Shown here piece by piece: positions 1 through 7,185 of a stretch of DNA of 64,000 nucleotides; position 1 is the first letter of the stretch, and each line of letters begins with the position of its first letter. Origin of the DNA: Pectobacterium araliae (lineage in GTDB: Bacteria > Pseudomonadota > Gammaproteobacteria > Enterobacterales > Enterobacteriaceae); the NCBI RefSeq assembly GCF_037076465.1, contig NZ_AP028908.1, positions 372,001 to 436,000 of the forward strand. The letters are read 5' to 3'. The notes beneath the pieces are model-generated. The model made no database searches. It was not told the origin of the DNA and was given only the letters and a program-made list of their open reading frames with translations. The position numbers were made by a program, and so were the translations under genes.

Positions 1-1
1 C

Positions 2-1051
2 GAAAATCCGTATAACCCGAATGATTACCCTGAGCCGGAAGACCTGAATTTCAATCGCAGCCACGATGATCTACGCGAATGGGTCAGTTCGGTACAGCTT
101 GATCTGGTGCCGTTACCTTTCCTGCCCTCTTTGCACTACATCACGGCAGCGCGCTGGACCCGGTACAACGTAAACTCGCAGGGGCCAGCGACCGACGATA
201 TTGATGGCAGTTTTTCAACCGTTCCGATTACCGCCAGAGAGAGCCGTTTCGCGCTGCCCTACCATGCGTTGCGCTACGATCTCACCGATCGGTGGTCGTT
301 GTACGCCAGCTATACCGAACTGTTCGAGTACCAATCTTATTTAACGGATGTCAATTTTAAACAGTTGGATCCCATGACCGGCAATAATAAGGAAGTGGGC
401 GTCAAATACGCCAACGCCGACGGTACGCTCAATGCCTCTTTATCGCTCTATCGTGCGCAACGTAAAGACATCGCAACATACGATGCGCTTAATTGCCCGG
501 ACGGGAGAGGGGTCTTTACCTGTAGCACCATTGATGGGTTTCAGGAAAAGAGCAAGGGATTGGATCTGGAGGTTTCCGGGCAATGGCTTCCCGGTTGGGA
601 AACGACGCTCGGCTATACCTATAACAAAAATAAACGCACAGGGGGCTATACCAACAGCTTCGCGGAACAGTTGCCGCTGAACTCCTATACGCCCAAGCAC
701 TTATTCAAACTGTGGAACAACGTGCAGTTGCACGGCAATCCATTCCTCGACCGACTTCAGGTCGGTGTCGGTGTGAATGCCCAGAGTAAAAGTTATAACA
801 GCGGCTTTGGCTGCGTGGCGCGTGGCGAGGATGGCACATGTAGCGATAGCGCGCCCTATGAATTTACCCAGGGATTCTACGCCACCGTATCGGCTCGGCT
901 TGGTTATCAGATCAACAATAACTGGAACCTTGCCCTGAATGTCGAAAACCTGTTCGACCGCACCTACTATACCACCACCAGTTCTTCAGAAAGCGGCAAC
1001 TGGTACGGTGCACCACGCAACTACATGCTCAGCCTGCGAGGTAACTTCTGA
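2..1051 (+). CDS. TonB-dependent outer-membrane receptor, C-terminal part (5' end outside window)
   Basis: The reading frame is open from base 2 to a TGA at 1049-1051, giving about 349 residues of a beta-barrel C-terminus. Alternating aromatic strands, the segment LDPMTGNNKEVGVKY, the penultimate motif NVENLFDRTYY and the terminal phenylalanine are typical of siderophore-type TonB-dependent receptors. It aligns by eye with the C-terminal third of the receptor at 7186-9756, so the two are paralogues. It is followed by a small overlapping ORF and an M16 protease, implying uptake of a protein or peptide rather than a simple siderophore. The plug and any signalling domain lie outside the window. 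The substrate is unknown. Confidence 0.9.
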   Translation, partial: ENPYNPNDYPEPEDLNFNRSHDDLREWVSSVQLDLVPLPFLPSLHYITAARWTRYNVNSQGPATDDIDGSFSTVPITARESRFALPYHALRYDLTDRWSLYASYTELFEYQSYLTDVNFKQLDPMTGNNKEVGVKYANADGTLNASLSLYRAQRKDIATYDALNCPDGRGVFTCSTIDGFQEKSKGLDLEVSGQWLPGWETTLGYTYNKNKRTGGYTNSFAEQLPLNSYTPKHLFKLWNNVQLHGNPFLDRLQVGVGVNAQSKSYNSGFGCVARGEDGTCSDSAPYEFTQGFYATVSARLGYQINNNWNLALNVENLFDRTYYTTTSSSESGNWYGAPRNYMLSLRGNF

Positions 1052-1182
1052 TGAATACATGGGTAAGGGAAGTGCATGAACGGTGGCTGCTTTCCCTGAT
1101 ATTTCTTCCGTCGCGGCGGTGCCGCATCAATTTTTTTTGTCCTGATATCTCATCAGGTACTTCGCAAGGTAATGCTTTATGA
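1051..1182 (+). CDS. Possible 43-residue small protein between receptor and protease genes
   Basis: The ATG at 1051 overlaps the receptor stop (TGATG), and its TGA at 1180-1182 overlaps the ATG of the protease gene (ATGA). A GAGGT motif at 1038-1042 lies 8 bases before the start. The product begins MNTWVREVHERW, has a short hydrophobic stretch (LLSLIFLP) and two cysteines near residues 24 and 30. No family was recognised. Overlap at both ends suggests translational coupling, but the frame could be fortuitous. The second cassette has no equivalent between its receptor and protease genes. Confidence 0.35.
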   Translation: MNTWVREVHERWLLSLIFLPSRRCRINFFCPDISSGTSQGNAL

Positions 1183-3893
1183 CTCAGCCCAACACGACAG
1201 GTGTCGAATCCTCTGCTCTGACGCAGGATCGCCTGGATATTCCGTTCCACACCTTTGTACTGGATAACGGTCTGACGGTTAACGTTTATGAGAATCACAG
1301 TACGCCATTGGTGTCTTTCAACATCTGGTATCGCGTCGGTGCTAAGGATGAAACGCCAGGTAAAACCGGTTTTGCTCACCTGTTTGAACACCTGATGTTT
1401 GCCGGTAGCAAGCACTTTCCCGGTTCATTTATGAACAATCTGCTGGAGGTTGGCGCGACAGAACTTAATGGTACGACTAGTCATGATCGTACCAACTACT
1501 ATGAAACCGTGCCCGTTGGCGCGCTGGACTATCTGTTATTTGCGGAATCTGACCGCATGGGGCACTTTTTAGAGACTATCAGTCAGGAAGCGCTAGATTT
1601 GCAGCGTGGTGTGGTGCTTAACGAAAAAAGCGAAACGGAAGGTGCCCCCTATGGTGGAATGTTCGAGCGTCAGACGCGAGCCTGCTATCCGCTTGGACAC
1701 CCTTATGCCCATACGGTATTGGGCGATGCAGACGATTTGCGTCAGGCGAGTCTGGAAGACGTGCAGGATTGGTTCCGTACTTATTATACGCCGAACAATG
1801 CCGTTATTACGTTGGCTGGCGCTATTGATGTGAGCACGGCGCGAGCAAAAATCGAAACGTACTTTGGCGATATTCCTCCCGGCCCGCCGCTGGCTAGGCC
1901 ACCGGTCTGGGCGCCCGCCATCACGCCGGGTAAGCGGGAGATTTATGAAGACCGTGTACCTCAAGGCTGCGTCCAGTTCATTTGGAATTTGCCTGCTATT
2001 GGCGATGTGCAGACGGATGAATTGATGCTGGTTGCCGATCTGCTTGCAGGCGATCTGTCGGCGCGACTGGTGCGCCGTGCGGTGTATCAGGATCAATTAG
2101 CCACTGCGGTTTACGCTTCGGTTCAGCGCGGACAGATTGCCAGCCAATTCAATATCACCGCAGTTGGCCGCCCCGGCCAGTCGCTGGATGTGCTCGAACA
2201 GAATATCACGGATGAACTCTATAAATTGATCGAGCAAGGGCCGGAAGAGGATGAGTTACAACGTATTAAAACATCATGGTTTTCTGCCTTTATTAACCAG
2301 CATGAAACCAATGGTGCTATTGCTGAATTGCTCTCTTCCAGCCATGTTCAGCTCGGTGCTCCCGACGGTTTTCAGCGCACGCTAGACAATCTGGATAGGT
2401 CCTCCGTCGATTCTTTACGCGATGCGATGCAGCGCTGGCTCAACGAAGATCGCTATACCCTTACCGTGCAGCCATTTACGGCAAAGAAAACGAACGCACA
2501 GGGGGTTGAACGCCTCCGTTTGCCAGATATCGGGGCTCCGCGTCAGTCCAGTTTGCCGCCATTGCAGCGGGCTTCGTTGACCAACGGTTTGCAGGTCGTA
2601 CTGGTGGAGCGACGTAGTCATCCACTGGTATCGCTTGGCCTGCTATTCCAGGCAGGTACGGCGCTGGACATCCCCCAAACATTCGGTCTGACTCAACTGA
2701 CAAGACAGATGCTTAATGAAGCGGGAGCGGGTGAACGAGACAAGTTTGCATTTAGTGAGGCTATTCAGTCGCTTGGGGCAAGTATCGGTGTGGGGGGCGG
2801 ACAGGATAACAGCGTAATCAGCTTGCGTACCTTGACCTCACGCTTGACGCCTGCACTCGATTTGTTCGCCGATCTCGTTCTACGTCCATGTTTGACTGAA
2901 CAGGGATTTGAGCATGCGCGCAGCCAACAAACAGAGTATATCGACGCAGAATGTGCCAGCGGTGAGAGCATTATTGCTCGCGTATTGCCTGGGCTGTTGT
3001 ATCCACGTAACCACCCTTATGCTTCCCCTTCCGAGGGAGGAGGAACGCGCCGTAGCCTGGCGCAGCTTACATTTGAACAGGCAATAGCCTGGCAGCGGCA
3101 ATGGTTACGACCCGATTTAGCGACACTGCTGATCGTTGGGGATGTGAGTCTGGATGAGATATTACCGTTGCTGGAACAACGCTTTCGCGGTTGGGAACCG
3201 GGGGAAGGGAACGTCAGCGTCATCGACAATATTCCATCCGTCGGGCAGCACCGGTTTTTCGTTATCGATATGCCGGGAGCCGAGCAAAGTCATATTACCG
3301 CCGCTTCTCTGGTGCCTGGACCCGGTTGGGCGAATGAGGCGGCGTTCAATCTGCTTAATGAAATCGTCAGCCATGGTTTTGGTTCGCGCATTAACATGAA
3401 TCTACGCGAAGAGAAACACTGGACTTACGGCGTTCGCGGCATTCTGTCGAATACTCATGGGCCGCGATTGCACGGCGTCAGTGTCGCGGTACAGGCCGAT
3501 TGCACCGCAAACGCTATCGAACAAATACGTCAGGAACTGCGTGAGGTGCTTAGTGACCGTCCTGTTACCGATGAGGAACTGACTCGCGCGAAGTCCAGAC
3601 ACCTGCTGCGTATGGCGGGCATGACCGAAAGCCTGAACCAGTTGGGTAGCCGTGTCGGCCAACTGTTGCGCCATGGCTGGTCGGACGATCATTGGGATCG
3701 CTATGCCGAACGGATCGAGAACCTGAGTCGCGGCGATCTCGCCGAGATTGCCGCTAAGGTGATCCACCCGGAGCGTATGACCTGGGTGGTGGCGGGCAAT
3801 TTGTCGGTCATCCGTGAGCAACTCGAAGGGTTGGGTGAATATACGCAGATCGTTGATGCGGGCGACGATCTGTTTGATCCCCTCGATCAGTAA
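1179..3893 (+). CDS. M16 family zinc metalloprotease (cassette 1)
   Basis: This 904-residue protein has the fused two-half M16 architecture. The N-terminal half carries the inverted zinc motif HLFEH at 67-71 and the distal glutamate in VVLNEKSE (E149). The C-terminal half has the substrate-binding Arg/Tyr segment (LREEKHWTYGVRG, near residue 745). All metal ligands are present, so it should be active. The N-terminus is polar with no signal peptide, which predicts a cytoplasmic enzyme, unlike the periplasmic FusC of Pectobacterium. The ATG at 1179 has AAGG 9 bases upstream. It is probably co-transcribed with the receptor before it and the thioredoxin after it, and is paralogous to the protease at 9781-12486. 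Confidence 0.9.
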   Translation: MTQPNTTGVESSALTQDRLDIPFHTFVLDNGLTVNVYENHSTPLVSFNIWYRVGAKDETPGKTGFAHLFEHLMFAGSKHFPGSFMNNLLEVGATELNGTTSHDRTNYYETVPVGALDYLLFAESDRMGHFLETISQEALDLQRGVVLNEKSETEGAPYGGMFERQTRACYPLGHPYAHTVLGDADDLRQASLEDVQDWFRTYYTPNNAVITLAGAIDVSTARAKIETYFGDIPPGPPLARPPVWAPAITPGKREIYEDRVPQGCVQFIWNLPAIGDVQTDELMLVADLLAGDLSARLVRRAVYQDQLATAVYASVQRGQIASQFNITAVGRPGQSLDVLEQNITDELYKLIEQGPEEDELQRIKTSWFSAFINQHETNGAIAELLSSSHVQLGAPDGFQRTLDNLDRSSVDSLRDAMQRWLNEDRYTLTVQPFTAKKTNAQGVERLRLPDIGAPRQSSLPPLQRASLTNGLQVVLVERRSHPLVSLGLLFQAGTALDIPQTFGLTQLTRQMLNEAGAGERDKFAFSEAIQSLGASIGVGGGQDNSVISLRTLTSRLTPALDLFADLVLRPCLTEQGFEHARSQQTEYIDAECASGESIIARVLPGLLYPRNHPYASPSEGGGTRRSLAQLTFEQAIAWQRQWLRPDLATLLIVGDVSLDEILPLLEQRFRGWEPGEGNVSVIDNIPSVGQHRFFVIDMPGAEQSHITAASLVPGPGWANEAAFNLLNEIVSHGFGSRINMNLREEKHWTYGVRGILSNTHGPRLHGVSVAVQADCTANAIEQIRQELREVLSDRPVTDEELTRAKSRHLLRMAGMTESLNQLGSRVGQLLRHGWSDDHWDRYAERIENLSRGDLAEIAAKVIHPERMTWVVAGNLSVIREQLEGLGEYTQIVDAGDDLFDPLDQ

Positions 3894-3946
3894 ATTATCT
3901 ACTACACATGATAGCCGAGTGGCGACATTCGGCTGGAGAAAAGACG

Positions 3947-4273
3947 ATGAGTCAGTTTGTTGTAAACCTGAGCCATGACGATCTGGAAACTCACCTTAAG
4001 GCGGGCAGCGGTACTATTCTGGTTGATTTCTGGGCGCCCTGGTGCGGCCCCTGTCTTGCTTATGCACCGATGATCGAGGAGTTGGCTGTTCAGTACCAGA
4101 GCCGCGTGATGGTTGCCAAGCTTGATGTGGAGGCCAACCCTGCTGCCAGCGAGCGTTTCAGCGTACGCGGTGTACCGACGCTGATCGTATTCAAAGACGG
4201 CGTTGAAGTTGCACGGAATGTGGGCGGACTGAATAAGACCCGACTGAGCCTGCTATTGGACAAGAATTTGTAA
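3947..4273 (+). CDS. Thioredoxin-like protein
   Basis: This 108-residue protein has the full thioredoxin fold signature: LVDFWAPWCGPC with redox cysteines C33 and C36, and the cis-proline segment RGVPTLIVF. There is no signal peptide, so it should act in the cytoplasm as a disulfide reductase. An in-frame ATG at 3908 exists, but the one at 3947 has GGAGAA just upstream and gives the usual family length. Its stop overlaps an ATG at 4273 of the next frame. Next to a protease gene, it may reduce disulfides in an imported polypeptide before cleavage; that role is inferred. Confidence 0.88.
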   Translation: MSQFVVNLSHDDLETHLKAGSGTILVDFWAPWCGPCLAYAPMIEELAVQYQSRVMVAKLDVEANPAASERFSVRGVPTLIVFKDGVEVARNVGGLNKTRLSLLLDKNL

Positions 4274-4290
4274 TGGATAAGGATGTGAGA

Positions 4291-5160
4291 ATGACAACGC
4301 AAAAGGCATTTCAGGGCAGCGACTCACTTAAGCAGGCGCTGCTCGAACGTTTGCAAGCGCATCAGGCTGCGGGGCACCTTATCGAAGAATTGGGCGTCTG
4401 GGATGGTACTCAAGGCAGCCCCAGCGGCTGCACGGTGCAAGGTGATATCGAGCTGTATCAGACGCAGGTCGGGATATCCAAAGCGTTGGTATGGCTTTAC
4501 GACTGGCTGTTCATGACCGGCGATCCCACTGACCGGGATGACTTCGTGCTTGACTGGTTACGTAGTATCGAACCGGGCAGCGATCTGCATCCGGTGGAAA
4601 CTTCTTTTGTTCTGTGGCTGCTCACGGATGACGAATATGGCGCCGGCGCCTTTGGCGCTGGGGCGGAGATCGATACGTTGTTGCAAACGCTGGCCGAATT
4701 GCATAAGAGATTGGCCGCTGGCGAGACGCCGCCAGAGCAACAATGGCGGGATTTTCGTGAGAATGCCGTCGCGGCCACCGATCGTGCCGAAGACGATCGG
4801 AACCGTGCGCTTTGTTCTCTAATCGAAGTACTGGCATGGCCTGCGGGCAGTTCGTTTACCGCGTTGACCGATGGTTTAGACGCCTGGATATGGGCGCATG
4901 ATATCCAGTTTACCCAATCGGAAGGTTGGAACGAAGAATGTGATAAGCGTCTGGAGGCGATCGAACAGGCCGCTGAAGAACAAAGCAAAATCGGTGATAA
5001 CACCTATGACAATGGGGTGTACGACAAACGCTATGCACAGATGTTGGCTGACGCACCAGACCTCAGCCGCATTATTTCGCTGCGAGAGCAATACCTTAAA
5101 CAGCTCGCCCAGGCTATTCGCCGCCAGTTGCTTGATTTGCTCTCTCAGGCCGCAGTCTGA
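4291..5160 (+). CDS. Uncharacterised acidic protein, tandem paralogue A
   Basis: This protein of 289 residues is soluble, acidic and Trp-rich, with no signal peptide or membrane segment. The ATG at 4291 is preferred over the one at 4273 because AAGGA precedes it and the start then aligns with the paralogue at 5242 (MTT..AFQGS). Conserved blocks between the two are GSPSGCTV, LDWLRSIEPGSDL, FVLWLL.DDEYG and LAWPAGSS. The first two recall, from memory, a widespread unnamed family with a GCxxGCT motif followed by a PVGADL-like segment; this is a tentative link. The C-terminal third is rich in Glu, Gln and Ala and probably helical. Function unknown; its place after a protease and thioredoxin suggests work on the imported substrate. 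Confidence 0.8.
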   Translation: MTTQKAFQGSDSLKQALLERLQAHQAAGHLIEELGVWDGTQGSPSGCTVQGDIELYQTQVGISKALVWLYDWLFMTGDPTDRDDFVLDWLRSIEPGSDLHPVETSFVLWLLTDDEYGAGAFGAGAEIDTLLQTLAELHKRLAAGETPPEQQWRDFRENAVAATDRAEDDRNRALCSLIEVLAWPAGSSFTALTDGLDAWIWAHDIQFTQSEGWNEECDKRLEAIEQAAEEQSKIGDNTYDNGVYDKRYAQMLADAPDLSRIISLREQYLKQLAQAIRRQLLDLLSQAAV

Positions 5161-5241
5161 GAGGCTATATGGTATGTCCGTCAGGCTTGGGCGCTAATCA
5201 GGTATAACAATCGTTGTGTAACAATCATCAGTGGGGAATGA

Positions 5242-6087
5242 ATGACAACGCATAATGCATTTCAGGGCAGTCATCAGCTTAAAAAAACGCTACTTGAACG
5301 TCTGTTTGCGCATCAGGTCGCAGGGCACATCATTCCACCGACTGGCGCTTGGGACGGCACGCGCGGCAGCCCGAGCGGCTGTACGGTAGAAGGCGGCGTC
5401 GAGTTGTACCACTCGCTGGTGGGGACGTCCACGGCGCTGACATGGCTTTACGATGGGTTATCCCTTTCGGGTGAATCGACGGACCGGGACGAATTCGTAT
5501 TGGACTGGTTACGCAGTATCGAGCCCGGTAGCGATCTGCGGGCGATAGAAGCCGCTTTCGTGCTGTGGCTGCTCGAGGATGATGAATATGGGGTTGCGAC
5601 GTTTGCCGCAGGGGGGGAGGTCGATGCATTGTTGCAAACGCTCGTCGAGTTGTACAAGACGCTGGCAGTTGGCGATACGCCGCCCGAACAACGGTGGCGA
5701 AGTCTGCGTGAACAGGCGGAGAGCATCAGACTGAGCACGGAGAACGATCTGGCTAAGGTGCTTTGTGCTTTGGTCAGCGCACTGGCCTGGCCTGCGGGCA
5801 GTTCGCTTACGCTGCTGGTCGATGGTCTTGCTGCCTGGCAATCGGTACATGACATCCACTTTTCCCGAGTGGAGGGGTGGATCGACGAAGCCCCGGATGA
5901 GGTAGAACAGACGGATGAAGAACAAAACGAGATAGGCGGCGTATGTTATGACGAGGCTACCTTTAAGGAGCTGTATGCGCAGTGGCAGGCCGATGCTCCG
6001 GAAGTTAAGCGCGAGCAGCATACCAAACAGCTCGCTCAGCATGTTCGTAACCAGTTAATTACGCTGCTTTCTCAGGCTGGAGCCTGA
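5242..6087 (+). CDS. Uncharacterised acidic protein, tandem paralogue B
   Basis: This protein of 281 residues is clearly related along its whole length to the preceding gene, so the pair arose by tandem duplication. It keeps GSPSGCTV, LDWLRSIEPGSDL, FVLWLLEDDEYG and LAWPAGSS and diverges most near residues 210-260. The ATG at 5242 follows GTGGGGA. An 81-base spacer separates the copies. No catalytic motif was recognised. The single cysteine in GSPSGCTV is shared by both copies, making it a candidate functional residue. Probably the last gene of the cassette 1 operon. Confidence 0.8.
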   Translation: MTTHNAFQGSHQLKKTLLERLFAHQVAGHIIPPTGAWDGTRGSPSGCTVEGGVELYHSLVGTSTALTWLYDGLSLSGESTDRDEFVLDWLRSIEPGSDLRAIEAAFVLWLLEDDEYGVATFAAGGEVDALLQTLVELYKTLAVGDTPPEQRWRSLREQAESIRLSTENDLAKVLCALVSALAWPAGSSLTLLVDGLAAWQSVHDIHFSRVEGWIDEAPDEVEQTDEEQNEIGGVCYDEATFKELYAQWQADAPEVKREQHTKQLAQHVRNQLITLLSQAGA

Positions 6088-6120
6088 TGGGGGTACCGTC
6101 CCATTCACCGATTCAGCGTG

Positions 6121-6195
6121 ATGAAACAGGTTGTTAGCTGGATTGGTGAGACGGTGGAGAAAGTGGAAAAAGCCATGGCGTCTGCTGGCCGATAA
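6121..6195 (+). CDS. Possible 24-residue peptide ORF
   Basis: An ATG-initiated frame at 6121 ends at TAA 6193-6195 and encodes an amphipathic peptide beginning MKQVVSWIGETVEK. It is in the same frame as the preceding gene, 33 bases after its stop. There is no convincing ribosome-binding site. It may be a decayed C-terminal tail of paralogue B rather than a gene. Confidence 0.15.
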   Translation: MKQVVSWIGETVEKVEKAMASAGR

Positions 6196-6366
6196 TGGGC
6201 GTGAACCGCGAGTGTCTTTTGGATAAACCGTAGTGGCTCGTTTGCGATAGGTGGAGGGATGGCTTTTATGCGTATGAGGTTACTGCCCTACCGAGTTATC
6301 GCTAATGGGCATCGATACAATCATACGATTGAGTATGTTCGATAATGAATTTGTTACTGGGTGCGG

Positions 6367-6876
6367 TTATTCTTCTCGCTTTGCTTTCAGGTGTTCTCGG
6401 CAATGCAATAGGGCGCGAATGGCATATTTTTCTACCAAGCTGCGGGAAACTCCCAGTTTCTCGGCAATTTCTTCATGTGTCATTCCTTCAATACGACTTA
6501 GGTAGAGTACGTCCCGGCATTTTTGCGGTAAATCGGCCAGCGCATTGTCAATCTCGATAATCTGTTGTTTGACGTATAACCCTTCTTCGGGAGATGGTTC
6601 ATAATTTTCGAACAACTGAATTGCCCCACCCAACAATTGAGTATGTCGTTGTTCGGTGCGCACATGATCGGTAGCCGCATTCAACGCAATTCGTATCAAA
6701 TAATTACGCGCATCATCATAGGTTGGAAACGTATTCGTCAGACCCAATACACGAAAATACATCTCCTGCGTTAAATCTTGTGCGACGTGTTTTGAACCCG
6801 TGCGATAAGCCACAATCCTTTGTAGCATCGAGTGTATATCAACAAAGACATCAACAACGTTATTGCTGGCTAGCAC
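6367..6876 (-). CDS. ECF-subfamily RNA polymerase sigma factor (FecI-like)
   Basis: This 169-residue protein has the two-domain ECF layout. Region 2 spans about residues 10-75 (AQDLTQEMYFRV, the DxxQE-like core element). Region 4 spans about 105-160 (LSRIEGMTHEEIAEKLGVSRSLVEKY, a helix-turn-helix). It is divergent from the receptor at 7186, which carries a signalling domain, as in Fec-type cell-surface signalling. The expected pathway is receptor occupancy, then the FecR-like protein at 12757, then this sigma factor, then transcription of the import genes. The usual fecI-fecR adjacency is broken here. Confidence 0.9.
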   Translation of the reverse strand: MLASNNVVDVFVDIHSMLQRIVAYRTGSKHVAQDLTQEMYFRVLGLTNTFPTYDDARNYLIRIALNAATDHVRTEQRHTQLLGGAIQLFENYEPSPEEGLYVKQQIIEIDNALADLPQKCRDVLYLSRIEGMTHEEIAEKLGVSRSLVEKYAIRALLHCREHLKAKREE

Positions 6877-7185
6877 GTCTGTACACTCCCGGAAATGGTG
6901 ACATATAAAAAATTGACGGGTGCGTCAAAATTTACAAAACATCGCATTAATATAAACAGGTTTAAGTTAGGGGACTAATGCATTTTATGTATATGTTAAT
7001 CATAAAATAGGCGGAAAGCTGAGCTTACCCCTATGGGGAAGGTGCATTCATGCGTCTTGTAACGCGGCAGGAATAATCCCGTTTCTTATTCGATAGCGAT
7101 ATTCTTTTTATGTGATTGCGGAAAAATAACGCGTCATTCGTTATTCACTCATATACGCCGACATTTCGGGGGAAAGGGGAATAAC
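6877..7185. promoter_or_regulatory. Divergent promoter region between sigma factor and receptor genes
   Basis: This 309-base A+T-rich gap must hold promoters for both divergent genes. It contains an inverted repeat at 7125-7145 (AATAACG, 7 bases, CGTTATT). A GGGGGAAAGGGG purine tract at 7169-7180 probably serves as ribosome-binding site for the receptor start at 7186. No gene was seen. A FecI-type promoter could not be assigned with confidence. Confidence 0.5.
7125..7145. repeat. Perfect inverted repeat, candidate operator
   Basis: AATAACG at 7125-7131 and CGTTATT at 7139-7145 form perfect 7-base arms separated by 7 bases. The repeat lies 40 bases before the receptor start codon. The size suits a dimeric regulator, but it does not match a Fur box and no regulator can be named. 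Confidence 0.35.
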
